Shown: positions 1-9,354, numbered from the stretch's first letter. The stretch is 64,000 bases of DNA from Undibacterium parvum (GCF_003955735.1 NZ_CP034464.1:2790001-2854000), one strand, 5' to 3'. A program made the numbers and translations. Notes: generated by a model from the sequence alone, not told the origin.

Positions 1-137
1 GTGGTGTGATAAAAAATGCAGATGGCAGCCTCACTGGCGGCTACAAAACCCTGATCAATACGGGGCCAGACGGTGGCCAAGAGGTGTATCATCTGCATAT
101 GCATGTGATGGGAGGAGTCAAGCGCCAACGCGCTTAA
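1..137 (+). CDS. hinT: HIT-family (HinT-like) nucleotide hydrolase, 3' end only
   Basis: Only the last 44 codons and the stop lie in the window, read from base 3; the start is upstream. The peptide carries YHLHMHVMGG, the histidine-triad HxHxHxx signature whose middle histidine is the nucleophile in HIT purine phosphoramidases. Family members hydrolyse AMP-lysine or AMP-NH2 type substrates in the cytoplasm. In Burkholderiales this gene commonly sits between the hisIE end of the histidine operon and tatA, and here tatA follows 66 bp later on the same strand, which supports the call. The C-terminus after the triad is short (GGVKRQRA). Confidence 0.88.
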   Translation, partial: GVIKNADGSLTGGYKTLINTGPDGGQEVYHLHMHVMGGVKRQRA

Positions 138-203
138 TTCCGCATCGATGGTACTTAGCATTAAATATTTTGACGAGAGCAAGGCTCTCACATTGGAGAA
201 ATC

Positions 204-425
204 ATGGGTTCATTTAGTGTTTGGCATTGGTTGATCGTACTGGTGATTGTTATGCTGGTTTTCGGCACCAAAAAATTAGGCAATATCGGTGGTGATCTTG
301 GTAAGGCGGTCAAAGGCTTCAAGGATGGCGTCAAAGGCGAAGAAGATAAAGCTGCCACTGATGCAAAGCAAGTTGCTGATAAAGTCACTGTAGACGTAGA
401 AGCCAAGGAAAAAGCCAAGCTGTAA
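204..425 (+). CDS. tatA: Sec-independent protein translocase subunit TatA
   Basis: 73 residues. An N-terminal membrane helix ([15 protein letters not shown], about residues 7-21) is followed by the short hinge and the amphipathic helix containing [20 protein letters not shown], then an acidic/lysine-rich tail. This is the standard TatA layout; TatA multimers form the pore of the twin-arginine translocase in the inner membrane. A GGAGA ribosome site lies just upstream of the ATG. It starts a tatABC run in which tatB follows after 21 bp. The gene is slightly shorter than the usual 75-90 residues but complete. Confidence 0.96.
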   Translation: MGSFSVWHWLIVLVIVMLVFGTKKLGNIGGDLGKAVKGFKDGVKGEEDKAATDAKQVADKVTVDVEAKEKAKL

Positions 426-446
426 GCGGCTGGTAAATATCGATTT

Positions 447-938
447 ATGATAGATCTCGGACTCAGCAAGATGGCGCTGATCGGCGTGGTTGCGCTGGTC
501 GTGATAGGCCCTAAAGACCTACCTAAGGTTGCCCGCATGGCGGGCTCCCTGTTTGGTCGCGCCCAACGTTATATCAATGAAGTGAAATCGGAAGTGAGTC
601 GCGAGATAGAACTCGATGAATTGCGCAAGATGCATAAAGATGCGCAAGATGCAGTGCAAGACGTAGAACAGTCTATAGGGCAATCCATCGCACAAACTGA
701 GAATGATCTGAATGCAGCCTGGCAAGGTGATGTTGCTGGTTCATCCTTAGCAAGTTTGCCAGCAGATGATGCCATCGCGATTAAGTCCAAAGATTTTCGT
801 CGTAAAAAACTGGCACGTAGCTCGGCGATTCCTGCTTGGTATAAAAGTCGTAACGGCCAGCGCGCCCATGTGATATCTGGCTCGGCAAGAATGGCGAGGC
901 ATAGGGCAAAACCTCAAACACCAGCCAGCTTCTTCTAA
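447..938 (+). CDS. tatB: Sec-independent protein translocase subunit TatB
   Basis: 163 residues. The start MIDLGLSKMALIGVVALVVIGP followed by KDLPKVAR is the diagnostic TatB N-terminus: one membrane helix, a G-P hinge, then a long amphipathic helix (about residues 25-95) rich in E/K. TatB pairs with TatC to recognise twin-arginine signal peptides. The C-terminal 60 residues are basic and probably disordered. The longer cytoplasmic part distinguishes it from TatA upstream. The gene sits between tatA and tatC in one transcription unit. Confidence 0.95.
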   Translation: MIDLGLSKMALIGVVALVVIGPKDLPKVARMAGSLFGRAQRYINEVKSEVSREIELDELRKMHKDAQDAVQDVEQSIGQSIAQTENDLNAAWQGDVAGSSLASLPADDAIAIKSKDFRRKKLARSSAIPAWYKSRNGQRAHVISGSARMARHRAKPQTPASFF

Positions 939-979
939 ATGTATTCCCAATACCACTTCTCATTCATTACAGGCCGTGC

Positions 980-1744
980 ATGACCGATACAAATTTGCAG
1001 GGCGCGGCTGATAGCTTTATTTCACATTTGGTTGAGTTGCGCGATCGACTGGTGAAGGCGTCGATAGGGATAGCGCTGGTTTGCGCGGGCTTATTTGCCT
1101 GGCCCGGACCTTCTGCCATTTATGATATTTTGGCGCAACCTATGATTGCCTCGTTACCAGTCGGTGCTAAGATGATCGCCACTGGTGTCATTTCGCCTTT
1201 TCTGGTGCCTATGAAGGTGACCCTCCTGGTGGCTTTCATGCTGGCCTTGCCTTGGGTTTTATATCAGGCTTGGGCTTTTGTAGCCCCAGGTCTGTACACG
1301 CATGAAAAACGTCTGGTCGCACCTTTGGTGATTTCGTCATCGCTGCTTTTCATGTCTGGCGTTGCCTTCTGTTATTTCTTTGTGTTCGGTAGGGTATTTA
1401 AGTTCATCAACGAGTTCGCGCCAACCTCGATTACGGTCGCTCCGGATATAGAGAATTATCTCGATTTCATCATGTCTATGTGTCTGGCGTTTGGCATGAC
1501 CTTTGAGGTCCCTATTGTGGTCGTGGTGTTGGTGCGCATGGGCTTGGTGCCGCTGGAAAAGCTCAAGGCGATACGCTCTTATGTGATCGTCGGTGCCTTT
1601 GTGATTGCGGCTATCGTGACACCGCCAGATGTCGTCAGCCAGTTCTCTTTGGCGATACCTATGTGCTTGCTGTACGAGTTGGGATTGCTGGTCGCCCCGA
1701 TTTTCGTCAAGGCGACGCAGGCACCTGATGAAATCGTAGATTAA
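980..1744 (+). CDS. tatC: Sec-independent protein translocase subunit TatC
   Basis: 254 residues, the normal size for TatC. The N-terminal SFISHLVELRDRLVKA matches the conserved cytoplasmic segment that binds the twin-arginine signal, and six hydrophobic segments follow, with the conserved FLVPMKVTLLVAFMLALPW region around residues 70-90 and FEVPIVVVVLVRMGL in the second half. It is the receptor component of the Tat translocase in the inner membrane. Its stop codon overlaps the stop of the convergent DUF2461 gene by a few bases. The likely local client is the Rieske protein PetA encoded downstream. Confidence 0.97.
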   Translation: MTDTNLQGAADSFISHLVELRDRLVKASIGIALVCAGLFAWPGPSAIYDILAQPMIASLPVGAKMIATGVISPFLVPMKVTLLVAFMLALPWVLYQAWAFVAPGLYTHEKRLVAPLVISSSLLFMSGVAFCYFFVFGRVFKFINEFAPTSITVAPDIENYLDFIMSMCLAFGMTFEVPIVVVVLVRMGLVPLEKLKAIRSYVIVGAFVIAAIVTPPDVVSQFSLAIPMCLLYELGLLVAPIFVKATQAPDEIVD

Positions 1745-2415
1745 TCAGCGGCAGCACGTAGCCAGATGACTAGCGGAAGGGCGCTTTTAAAGCCCTTTAG
1801 CAAAATTGCTTGTATCTGAGTAGCGTCCATGTCGACTATCGAACATTCGGTCCAGACCATAAAGTTCTTTAGCTTAAGTTGTTCGATATGCGGATGCTCG
1901 GCATCGTAGCCCTTGGGCGGCCGAATTAGCTTCCCCTCATCTTGCAATGTCCCAAAAATCTCTTTCAAGCCCTTGTTCTTGAGCAGTTTGGAGAATCCAC
2001 TCGGGTCGGCCACGATATGATTTCGTATCGCCTTCAATCTGTCCGCGGGCGGCATATATTCACCAACCGCAAAAAATAAACGGCCATTGCCATCGAGTTG
2101 AAAATAATATGCGGGGCCGCCACCTTCGCTAGGTTTTTTGCGCCCACTGGGTAGTATCGATGCCGAGAAATTAGTTTTATACGGGGACTTATCTTTTCCA
2201 AAACGCACATCTCTATTGATGCGAAATAGAGCTTTTTTGCCTTCGCAACCAGCGATAGCTGGATCAAAACGACTCACTTCGTTAATCAACTGGGCGACGA
2301 ATTGTAAAAATTCCGCGCGTAAAATATCGTAGCGGGGTTTGTTCATGACAAACCAGGCGCGATTATTACTCTCAGATAATTCGAATAAAAAACGACTTAA
2401 ATCACGAACATGCAT
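1741..2415 (-). CDS. DUF2461 (TIGR02453) family protein
   Basis: 224 residues, full length for the DUF2461 family. Recognised by the N-terminal pattern L..L..NN...WF..NK.RY and the central RINRDVRFGKDKSPYKTNF followed by GGGPAYYFQL. The family is widespread in bacteria and fungi but has no established reaction, so no function is assigned. No signal peptide or membrane segment is visible. It converges on tatC, overlapping its last codons, and lies 20 bp upstream of the start-distal end of the protease gene on the same strand, so it could be read through from that gene's promoter. Confidence 0.85.
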   Translation of the reverse strand: MHVRDLSRFLFELSESNNRAWFVMNKPRYDILRAEFLQFVAQLINEVSRFDPAIAGCEGKKALFRINRDVRFGKDKSPYKTNFSASILPSGRKKPSEGGGPAYYFQLDGNGRLFFAVGEYMPPADRLKAIRNHIVADPSGFSKLLKNKGLKEIFGTLQDEGKLIRPPKGYDAEHPHIEQLKLKNFMVWTECSIVDMDATQIQAILLKGFKSALPLVIWLRAAAD

Positions 2416-2435
2416 AAATATTTTCCTAATTAAGT

Positions 2436-3602
2436 TTATTCTTCGCGTTTCACTGGTGGGCGCTTGCCGACTAAGATATCGACACTAGACACAGAAGTAC
2501 GTCTCAATACCGTGAATTTAACCTTGGTATTCGGTTTCAATTGCGCGATTAAGTTGAGAATTTCTGACTTGTTACTCACCGCTTTTCCCTCTATGCCTGT
2601 GAGTATGTCACCGGGGCGTATGCCGGCCTTATCGGCCGGGCCACCACGCACCACACCTGCGACTATGGCACCAGAAGCTTCCTTGATATTGAAACTCTCG
2701 GCCATCTCTGGTGTGATGTCTTGCGGCTCAACACCTATCCAGCCACGTACCACTTGCCCATCTGAAATGATCGCTTCCATTACCATCTTGATGGTAGTGA
2801 CAGGAATGGCGAAGCCTATCCCTAGCGAGCCACCATTGCGCGAATAGATTGCTGAATTAATCCCGAGTAAATTCCCATTGATATCGACCAGTGCACCGCC
2901 CGAGTTACCGGGATTGACTGCTGCATCGGTTTGTATGAAGTTCTCGTAGGTGTTGATGCCGACATCATTGCGGCCTAGCGCAGAGATTATCCCCATCGTG
3001 ACGGTTTGGCCAACCCCGAAAGGATTGCCGATTGCCAGCACGACGTCGCCGACAAACGCCTGTTCTGAATGGCCTAAAGTAATTGCAGGCAAATTGGGAA
3101 GTTCAATTTTAATGACTGCCAAATCCGTCTCAGGATCTGTACCGACTACTTTGGCATTGGCCTGGCGTCCATCGGCTAAAGATACAGAAATTTCATCAGC
3201 CTCTTCGATCACGTGGTTATTAGTTAGAATATAGCCTTGAGAGCTCACAATAACCCCAGAGCCTAAGCTAGACTGGCGCTCAGTTTGCGGACTCTGTTGA
3301 TCGCCAAAGAAGCGCTTCAAAAATGGGTCATTGAGTAAGGGGTTATTTGCCTGACGGCTGGCTTTTGCGGTATTAATGTTCACCACGGATGGCATGGCAC
3401 GTTTGGCCGCCTCGCGATAAGAGAACTGCGCGGCAACCCCATTGATCGGTGCCTCCTGCATACTTACGCTTGAAGCCAAGCTTAACTTATGGGACGAGTT
3501 CAATACTTGAGTTGACCAGTTTGGCTTTAAGGTGCTGAGAATAAACCACAGAGCCAAACCAACGGTAGCAGTTTGGGCAAATAATAACCATAAACGACGC
3601 AT
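2436..3602 (-). CDS. Periplasmic serine protease of the DegQ/DegS (HtrA) family, single PDZ
   Basis: 388 residues from the chosen ATG (MRRLWLLFAQ). An N-terminal membrane anchor or uncleaved signal covers residues 4-23. The trypsin-like domain shows the full triad: His in LTNNHVI (about 130), Asp in TDLAVIKI (about 160) and Ser in NPGNSGGAL (about 234). One PDZ domain follows (about 285-375, with GPADKAGIRPGD). A single PDZ plus an N-terminal anchor is the DegS-like layout, used in stress sensing and periplasmic quality control. The open frame extends 34 codons upstream into the divergent Nif3 gene but only from a TTG, so I reject that extension. No clear ribosome site precedes the ATG. Confidence 0.9.
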   Translation of the reverse strand: MRRLWLLFAQTATVGLALWFILSTLKPNWSTQVLNSSHKLSLASSVSMQEAPINGVAAQFSYREAAKRAMPSVVNINTAKASRQANNPLLNDPFLKRFFGDQQSPQTERQSSLGSGVIVSSQGYILTNNHVIEEADEISVSLADGRQANAKVVGTDPETDLAVIKIELPNLPAITLGHSEQAFVGDVVLAIGNPFGVGQTVTMGIISALGRNDVGINTYENFIQTDAAVNPGNSGGALVDINGNLLGINSAIYSRNGGSLGIGFAIPVTTIKMVMEAIISDGQVVRGWIGVEPQDITPEMAESFNIKEASGAIVAGVVRGGPADKAGIRPGDILTGIEGKAVSNKSEILNLIAQLKPNTKVKFTVLRRTSVSSVDILVGKRPPVKREE

Positions 3603-3616
3603 AGAGAGTTTTGAAT

Positions 3617-4384
3617 ATGAAAGAACAGTCAGTGAATAGGGATGTGCTCGCAAAATATCTGGATGCAAAATTAGAAACGGCACGTTACCGTGATTATTGC
3701 CCAAATGGGCTGCAGGTGGAAGGGCGTGCTGAGATTAAACTAATACTCAGTGGTGTAACGGCGAGTTTAGCCTTGCTGGAACGAGCGGTAGAGCTAAAAG
3801 CGGATGCTGTGCTGGTGCATCATGGCTACTTTTGGCGTGGCGAGGATATGCGCGTGGTAGGGCAAAAACAGCGGCGTTTAAAACTATTGCTGGAAAATGA
3901 GATCTCATTGTTCGCCTATCACCTTCCTTTGGATATGCATGCAGAATTGGGAAATAATGCTCAACTAGCTAAGCAACTGGAAATTAAACCGATTTCCCGC
4001 TTTGCTGAGGATGATTTGGGCTGGTTGGGTAAGATGTCAAACTCAGAACTTAAAACAGTAGGAGATCTGGCCCAGCACGTAGAGAGAACATTAGGGCGTA
4101 AGCCTATGTTGATAGGCGATCCCGGACAATTGATAGATCAGATTGCCTGGTGTAGTGGTGCCGCGCAAAATCTGTTTGATCAGGCTATCGTCGCTGGAGC
4201 AAGCATTTATCTGAGTGGCGAAATCTCTGAGCCTACCGTGCATTTGGCGCGTGAGTCGGGTGTCGCCTACTTGTCTTGTGGCCACCATGCGACTGAGCGT
4301 TACGGTGTCGCGGCCTTGGGCGCGTACCTTTCGCAACATTTTGGATGCGAACATCAATTTGTTGACATTGATAACCCAGTCTAA
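3617..4384 (+). CDS. Nif3-like dinuclear metal centre protein (GTP cyclohydrolase 1 type 2 homologue)
   Basis: 255 residues. Metal-binding motifs typical of the NIF3/YbgI family are present: the NGLQVEG strand, VLVHHGYFW (His pair), AYHLPLDMH, and near the end CGHHATERYG. YbgI-like proteins form toroidal hexamers with a two-metal site; their physiological substrate is not settled. An in-frame TTG six bases upstream is possible, but the ATG is better spaced from the AGAGAG. It is divergent from the protease gene with only 14 bp between the two start codons. Confidence 0.88.
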   Translation: MKEQSVNRDVLAKYLDAKLETARYRDYCPNGLQVEGRAEIKLILSGVTASLALLERAVELKADAVLVHHGYFWRGEDMRVVGQKQRRLKLLLENEISLFAYHLPLDMHAELGNNAQLAKQLEIKPISRFAEDDLGWLGKMSNSELKTVGDLAQHVERTLGRKPMLIGDPGQLIDQIAWCSGAAQNLFDQAIVAGASIYLSGEISEPTVHLARESGVAYLSCGHHATERYGVAALGAYLSQHFGCEHQFVDIDNPV

Positions 4385-4390
4385 AATTTA

Positions 4391-4425
4391 AAAAACCGCC
4401 ATTTTTTAAACATGGCGGTTTTTTA
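4391..4425. terminator. Bidirectional rho-independent terminator between nif3-like gene and mscL
   Basis: A stem of AAAAACCGCCAT paired with ATGGCGGTTTTT around a short AT-rich loop. T-runs occur at the downstream edge on both strands, and the two flanking genes converge on it, so it can stop both. Confidence 0.9.
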
Positions 4426-4437
4426 TGGGTAAATGGA

Positions 4438-4857
4438 TTATTTTCTTAAGGCATCACGAATTTCACGCAATAGCACGACATCTTCCGGCGTTGCCACTTC
4501 TGCGACCGGTGCTGCCGGCTGATCCTTTTTCATCTTATTGAACAGGCGCACCATTTGAAAAATGATGAATGCCAAAATCAGGAAATTGAGAGCTATGGTA
4601 ATGAAATTGCCATATGCTAGTACCGCTCCGGCCTTTTTTGCTTCTACCAAGGATAGGCCGCTTGCCTGCCCGTTTAATCCTAGGTAATAGCTGGAAAAAT
4701 CCAAGCCACCAAAAATTTTTCCGATGACTGGCATCACAATATCTGCCACCAGTGAGTCAACAATCTTCCCAAACGCAGCACCGATGATAACGCCGACCGC
4801 TAAATCGACTACATTGCCCTTGGACGCGAAGTCCTTAAATTCTTGCATCATGCTCAT
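4438..4857 (-). CDS. mscL: Large-conductance mechanosensitive channel MscL
   Basis: 139 residues. The N-terminal amphipathic segment [27 protein letters not shown] runs into membrane helix 1, followed by the periplasmic loop and membrane helix 2 ([22 protein letters not shown], about residues 83-104), then a charged C-terminal helix ([11 protein letters not shown]). This is the pentameric inner-membrane valve that opens under hypo-osmotic shock. The periplasmic loop is of normal length. It is transcribed alone, ending at the bidirectional terminator. Confidence 0.97.
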   Translation of the reverse strand: MSMMQEFKDFASKGNVVDLAVGVIIGAAFGKIVDSLVADIVMPVIGKIFGGLDFSSYYLGLNGQASGLSLVEAKKAGAVLAYGNFITIALNFLILAFIIFQMVRLFNKMKKDQPAAPVAEVATPEDVVLLREIRDALRK

Positions 4858-5172
4858 GAAATTTCCTTGATAAAATAGTAAATATAGTCTTTAAAAAAAC
4901 GTCATTATAGTAATGCCTAAGCACCCATACTCCGAGAAAACGGGCGTAAATTTTTGTTAAATTGGATTTTTAAATTTTTTCTAGTCGTCAGTATTTCAGG
5001 CGCAATGATTAGAATTTCCCCAATAATTGACAAAATACCAGAAAAATCACACTAGTTTGCTTGTCTGATCATCTTTTCCTTTAAAACCATACTCAGCTAC
5101 TTTATAATTTAAGGTTGTTAGAAGTGGGGTTGCGCTTCGTCAAGTTTTGATTTTTGATAGATTGGGGTTGGT
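4858..5172. other. Intergenic region between mscL and petA (divergent)
   Basis: About 315 bp, AT-rich, with no convincing reading frame. It must hold the promoters of mscL (minus) and petABC (plus). No exact sigma-70 box or operator could be assigned by eye. Confidence 0.4.
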
Positions 5173-5787
5173 ATGAGTATCGAAAAGCAGGTCGATTCTG
5201 GCCGTCGCGGTTTGCTAGTCGCCACGTGCGCAGCGGGCGGCGTAGCTGGTTTGGCAACCGCAGGTGCTTTGGTAAGCACTTTTCAGCCATCTGAGCGCGC
5301 AAAAGCAGCAGGCGCGCCGGTAGAAGCTGACATCTCGGATTTGAAACCGGGAGAAATGAAAGTATTCGAATGGCGCGGTAAGCCCGTATGGATACTCAAG
5401 CGCACGCCTGAGATGATGGCTAGCTTGGCAAAAACCGAAGATAAGGTAGCCGATCCAGAATCGAAAAAACCTTACACTATGGATATGCCAGAGTATTGCG
5501 ATAAACAAAGCCGTGCACGTAAAGAGCATAGCGATGTCTTGATCACGGTCGGTATTTGCTCACATTTGGGCTGCTCGCCAAGTTCAAAATTTGCAGCCGG
5601 AGCCCAACCATCTCTGCCTGACGACTGGGCCGGTGGCTTTTTGTGCCCGTGCCATGGTTCAACTTTTGATTTGGCTGGACGTGTTTATAAAAATAAACCT
5701 GCCCCACAAAATTTGGATGTTCCCCGTCATATGTACTTGTCGGACACTAAAATCCTCATCGGTAAAGATGAGAAAGGCGAGGCTTAA
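5173..5787 (+). CDS. petA: Ubiquinol-cytochrome c reductase Rieske iron-sulfur subunit
   Basis: 204 residues. A twin-arginine type N-terminus ([23 protein letters not shown]) gives the single membrane anchor. The Rieske cluster motifs are intact: CSHLGC about residue 120 and CPCHGS about residue 155, which together supply two Cys and two His ligands to the 2Fe-2S cluster. It is the mobile electron carrier of the bc1 complex on the periplasmic side. It opens the petABC operon; petB starts three bases after its stop. The Tat dependence links it functionally to tatABC in the same window. Confidence 0.97.
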   Translation: MSIEKQVDSGRRGLLVATCAAGGVAGLATAGALVSTFQPSERAKAAGAPVEADISDLKPGEMKVFEWRGKPVWILKRTPEMMASLAKTEDKVADPESKKPYTMDMPEYCDKQSRARKEHSDVLITVGICSHLGCSPSSKFAAGAQPSLPDDWAGGFLCPCHGSTFDLAGRVYKNKPAPQNLDVPRHMYLSDTKILIGKDEKGEA

Positions 5788-5789
5788 TC

Positions 5790-7199
5790 ATGGCATTTGT
5801 TGAGAAAAAATTACCTGCGGACGCTCCTGTCGTTGACAAGGCGCTCAATTGGGTAGACTCCCGTTTCCCGCTGACTAAGCTGTGGAATGATCAATGGGGT
5901 CAATACTACGCGCCGAAAAACTTTAATTTTTGGTATATCTTTGGTTCATTGGCAATGTTGGTGCTGGTGATACAGATCGTTACCGGTATTTTTCTGGTAA
6001 TGCATTACAAACCGGATGCCACGCTGGCGTTTGCTTCGGTTGAGTACATCATGCGTGATGTGCCTTGGGGGTGGTTGGTGCGCTACATGCACTCGACTGG
6101 CGCTTCGGCCTTCTTCATCATCATTTATCTGCATATGACACGTGCCTTGTTGTACGGTTCGTATCGTAAGCCGCGTGAATTGATCTGGTTGTTTGGTTTC
6201 GCGATTTTCCTGTGTCTGATGGCTGAGGCTTTTTTTGGTTACTTGCTGCCTTGGGGCCAAATGTCTTACTGGGGCGCACAAGTTATCGTTAACTTGTTCG
6301 GTGCTATCCCTTTCATCGGTCCTGATCTGTCCTTATGGATACGTGGAGACTATGTCGTCAGTGATGCAACGCTTAACCGTTTCTTCGCTTTCCACGTGAT
6401 CGCAATTCCTTTGGTGTTGTTAGGTTTGGTTGCTGCGCATTTGATCGCCTTGCATGAAGTCGGTTCGAATAATCCAGACGGTATCGAAGTAAAAGAAAAT
6501 TTAGGTTCGGACGGCCATCCTTTGGATAGCGTGCCTTCGCACCCTTACTACACTTTCCACGATATTTTTGGCGTGACTGTGTTCCTGGTAATTTTCAGTG
6601 CTGTCGTTTTCTTTGCTCCTGAAATGGGCGGTTATTTCTTGGAATATAATAATTTCATTCCTGCTGATTCCCTCAAGACGCCTCCGCATATCGCTCCTAC
6701 CTGGTATTTCACGCCGTTTTATTCTATCTTGCGTGCAACTACTACTGAGTTTATGTATGTAGTGATGGCGGGTATTGTTGCCTACGTAGGCTTGATTTTT
6801 ATGACGACTAAGTTGCCATCGAAGATTAAAATGGCAATTGCCGGCATTGCTCTGCTGGCTCTGGCAGGTATGATGCCTGGCGCCTTGGATGCTAAATTCT
6901 GGGGCGTGGTCTTATTCGGTTCTTCCGTGATGATCCTGGGTGCATTGCCTTGGTTGGATCAGTCTCCAGTTAAATCGATACGCTATCGTCCGCAATGGCA
7001 TAAATATGTCTTGATCGTATTTGGTATATGTTTCGTTGCCTTGGGTTATTTGGGTGTGCAAGCACCATCACCTGAAAAAGAGCGTGTCTCACAAGTTTGT
7101 ACCGTGATCTATTTCGGTTTCTTCTTGTTGATGCCATGGTGGAGCGCGATGGGCACATTTAAGCCTGTGCCAAAACGCGTGACATTTTCAGCACACTAA
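5790..7199 (+). CDS. petB: Cytochrome b subunit of the bc1 complex
   Basis: 469 residues, a full-length one-piece cytochrome b. Haem ligand histidines are visible in [19 protein letters not shown] (helix B) and in [10 protein letters not shown]...[15 protein letters not shown] (helix D), with the quinol-site PEWY-equivalent in [13 protein letters not shown]. Eight or more hydrophobic segments are present, and there is an extra C-terminal membrane pair as in other betaproteobacteria. It carries both b haems and the Qo and Qi sites in the inner membrane. Tightly coupled to petA upstream and petC 21 bp downstream. Confidence 0.97.
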   Translation: MAFVEKKLPADAPVVDKALNWVDSRFPLTKLWNDQWGQYYAPKNFNFWYIFGSLAMLVLVIQIVTGIFLVMHYKPDATLAFASVEYIMRDVPWGWLVRYMHSTGASAFFIIIYLHMTRALLYGSYRKPRELIWLFGFAIFLCLMAEAFFGYLLPWGQMSYWGAQVIVNLFGAIPFIGPDLSLWIRGDYVVSDATLNRFFAFHVIAIPLVLLGLVAAHLIALHEVGSNNPDGIEVKENLGSDGHPLDSVPSHPYYTFHDIFGVTVFLVIFSAVVFFAPEMGGYFLEYNNFIPADSLKTPPHIAPTWYFTPFYSILRATTTEFMYVVMAGIVAYVGLIFMTTKLPSKIKMAIAGIALLALAGMMPGALDAKFWGVVLFGSSVMILGALPWLDQSPVKSIRYRPQWHKYVLIVFGICFVALGYLGVQAPSPEKERVSQVCTVIYFGFFLLMPWWSAMGTFKPVPKRVTFSAH

Positions 7200-7220
7200 G
7201 CGATCAAAGGAATAATCAGC

Positions 7221-7985
7221 ATGAAATTAATTAAAAATTTGATCGCCGCTCTGGCTCTGGTTCCAGCTTTGGCATTGGCAAATTCTGGTGGTTTCCCTTT
7301 GGATCACGCAGAAGATCGCGGTACCAATATGGCGGCTTTGCAGAATGGCGCTAAGCTGTTCGTCAACTACTGTCTGAACTGCCACTCGGCATCTGCCATG
7401 CGTTACAACCGCTTGAAAGATATTGGTTTAACGGAAGAGCAAATTAAGGAGAATCTTCTCTTTACCGGCGAAAAAGTCGGTGATTTGATGAAAACTTCAC
7501 TCGCTCCTAAAGATGCCAAGGCGTGGTTTGGTGCAGTTCCGCCAGATTTGTCGGTAATCGCCCGTGCCAAGGCTTCTAGTGCCGGTTCTGGCGCAGACTG
7601 GATTTATACCTATCTGCGTACTTACTACAAAGACGAAAATCGACCGACTGGCTGGAATAATATGGTATTTCCAGATGTCGGTATGCCGCATGCTTTATGG
7701 GAACTGCAAGGTGTACGCACAGCCAAGTTTGTGGAAGAAAAAGACCATCATGACGAATCTAAAGTCGTGCATAAATTTGCCGGATTTGAGAAAGTCACTG
7801 AAGGTAAAATGACACCGGCTGAGTATGATAGCGCAGTCACGGATCTGGTTGCCTACCTGCAATGGATGGGCGAGCCAGCACAAAATACACGTAAGAAATT
7901 AGGCGTAGTGGTGTTGTTGTTCTTGTCCTTGCTGAGCTTATTGGCGTGGCGTCTGAATGCATCGCACTGGAAAGAAGTAAAGTAA
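7221..7985 (+). CDS. petC: Cytochrome c1 of the bc1 complex
   Basis: 254 residues. A Sec signal peptide (residues 1-20, ending ALALA) precedes the c-type haem site CLNCH at residues 51-55. The conserved DLSVIARAK and the methionine-ligand region near VFPDVGMPHALWEL follow. A C-terminal membrane anchor (VVVLLFLSLLSLLAW, about 230-245) tethers it to the inner membrane. It takes electrons from the Rieske protein and passes them to soluble cytochrome c. AAGGA lies upstream of the ATG. Last gene of petABC. Confidence 0.97.
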   Translation: MKLIKNLIAALALVPALALANSGGFPLDHAEDRGTNMAALQNGAKLFVNYCLNCHSASAMRYNRLKDIGLTEEQIKENLLFTGEKVGDLMKTSLAPKDAKAWFGAVPPDLSVIARAKASSAGSGADWIYTYLRTYYKDENRPTGWNNMVFPDVGMPHALWELQGVRTAKFVEEKDHHDESKVVHKFAGFEKVTEGKMTPAEYDSAVTDLVAYLQWMGEPAQNTRKKLGVVVLLFLSLLSLLAWRLNASHWKEVK

Positions 7986-7992
7986 ATAAGTC

Positions 7993-8057
7993 GTCCGCCA
8001 CCTAGTTTGGCGGATGTGTCATCCCAGGGTGAGGTGCGCAAAATAGGCGCCTCACCC
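7993..8057 (+). terminator. Two hairpins between petC and sspA
   Basis: First hairpin TCCGCCA/TGGCGGA, then a stronger one, GGGTGAGG...CCTCACCC with a GCGC extension. The second is followed only by TAATCGTTTTT, so termination is likely partial, leaving room for read-through into sspA. Confidence 0.5.
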
Positions 8058-8081
8058 TAATCGTTTTTAAGGAACTGTAAA

Positions 8082-8693
8082 ATGATGGTTCTCTACTCGG
8101 GTACAACTTGCCCATTCTCACAACGTTGCCGTCTGGTTTTGTTCGAAAAAGGCATGGACTTTGAAATCCGTGACGTCGATCTGTTCAATAAGCCAGAAGA
8201 TATTTCGACCATGAATCCATATGGTCAGGTGCCAATTCTGGTTGAGCGTGAATTGATTTTGTACGAATCAAACATCATCAACGAATACATTGATGAACGT
8301 TTTCCACATCCGCAATTGATGCCAGCTGATCCTTTGCAACGCGCACGCGCACGTTTAATGTTGTTCAATTTTGAAAAAGAATTGTTCGTGCATGTACATA
8401 CTTTGGAGAATGAGAAATCTTCCTCTTCCTCCAAGTTACAAGACAAGGCCAGAGCAGAAATCCGTGATCGTCTGACGCAATTAGCGCCTTTGTTCGTCAA
8501 GAACAAATACATGCTGGGCGACGAATTCTCTATGCTTGATGTAGCCGTTGCGCCTTTGTTGTGGCGTCTCGATCATTATGGTATTGAGTTGTCCAAAACA
8601 GCAGCGCCTTTGATGAAATACGCCGAGCGTATTTTCTCCCGCCCTGCTTACATTGAAGCATTGACGCCATCTGAAAAAGTAATGCGTCGTTAA
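8082..8693 (+). CDS. sspA: Stringent starvation protein A (GST-fold RNA polymerase-associated protein)
   Basis: 203 residues with an N-terminal thioredoxin-like domain starting MVLYSGTTCPFSQRCRLVL and a C-terminal all-alpha glutathione-transferase domain (from about residue 85). Length and the pairing with sspB downstream identify SspA rather than a detoxifying GST. In the known family SspA binds RNA polymerase and alters promoter choice in stationary phase or acid stress. An ATGATG gives two possible starts; AAGGA is eight bases before the first. The order petABC-sspA-sspB is common in betaproteobacteria. Confidence 0.93.
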   Translation: MMVLYSGTTCPFSQRCRLVLFEKGMDFEIRDVDLFNKPEDISTMNPYGQVPILVERELILYESNIINEYIDERFPHPQLMPADPLQRARARLMLFNFEKELFVHVHTLENEKSSSSSKLQDKARAEIRDRLTQLAPLFVKNKYMLGDEFSMLDVAVAPLLWRLDHYGIELSKTAAPLMKYAERIFSRPAYIEALTPSEKVMRR

Positions 8694-8710
8694 TCTGCAC
8701 TGATCGTTCT

Positions 8711-8753
8711 ACAACAAGGCTGACATTTTGCATTTGTCAGCCTTGTTGTTTTT
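8711..8753 (+). terminator. Rho-independent terminator after sspA
   Basis: Perfect 15-bp stem (ACAACAAGGCTGACA with its complement) around a 9-base loop, followed by TTTT. It separates sspA from sspB, which then needs its own promoter or leaky read-through. Confidence 0.9.
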
Positions 8754-8799
8754 CAGCGCAAGGTCTATTCTTCAAACACATTCACGAAACTAGTCACCT

Positions 8800-9294
8800 A
8801 TGTCTGCCAGCTCCACAAAACCGTATTTCATGCGCGCTATTTATGAATGGTGCACTGATAATGGCTTTACGCCATATCTGGCCGTTAAAGTATCCGGCGC
8901 CACGCGGGTTCCTATGGAATTTGTCCGCAACGGAGAGATCGTCCTCAATATCAGCTTTGGCGCCACCAGTGGCCTGAAGATGGATAATGTTGCGGTTGCC
9001 TTCAATGCGCGTTTCGGCGGTGTCTCCAGAGAAATTTACGTGCCAGTTGAGAACGTCAGAGCCGTCTACGCCAGCGAAAACGGCGAGGGCATGGCATTCG
9101 ATACCGATGTAGTCGAGTCGGCCGAGGCGCTGGTACCGATTGCACCAGAACCAGTACAAGAGTTTACTCGCCCTAGCCTGGGTTTAGCTGCGGTCAGCAG
9201 TAAGCCTAGTGCAGTTGAAACGAAGGGCGATGCAAAGCCAGTCACTGAACCTCAAAAAAAGTTTGAAAAACCCACACTCAAAATAATAAAGTAG
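8800..9294 (+). CDS. sspB: ClpXP protease specificity-enhancing factor SspB
   Basis: 164 residues. The folded part begins KPYFMRAIYEWCTDNGFTPY and runs to about residue 110; it matches the SspB Sm-like fold that binds the ssrA tag. The tail is low-complexity and ends in the short hydrophobic/basic PTLKIIK, equivalent to the C-terminal module that docks on the ClpX zinc-binding domain. It delivers ssrA-tagged proteins to ClpXP. Follows sspA as usual, but a strong terminator lies between them. Confidence 0.93.
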   Translation: MSASSTKPYFMRAIYEWCTDNGFTPYLAVKVSGATRVPMEFVRNGEIVLNISFGATSGLKMDNVAVAFNARFGGVSREIYVPVENVRAVYASENGEGMAFDTDVVESAEALVPIAPEPVQEFTRPSLGLAAVSSKPSAVETKGDAKPVTEPQKKFEKPTLKIIK

Positions 9295-9354
9295 TCTATA
9301 ATATTGTTCTTCCAAGGCTGATTGAGAGATTAATCGGTTGAAGAAAATAGTTTT

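Noticed and set aside
2436..3704. 34-residue N-terminal extension of the protease
   Set aside because: Starts at TTG inside the divergent Nif3 gene, lacks a ribosome site, and the shorter form begins directly with the membrane anchor.
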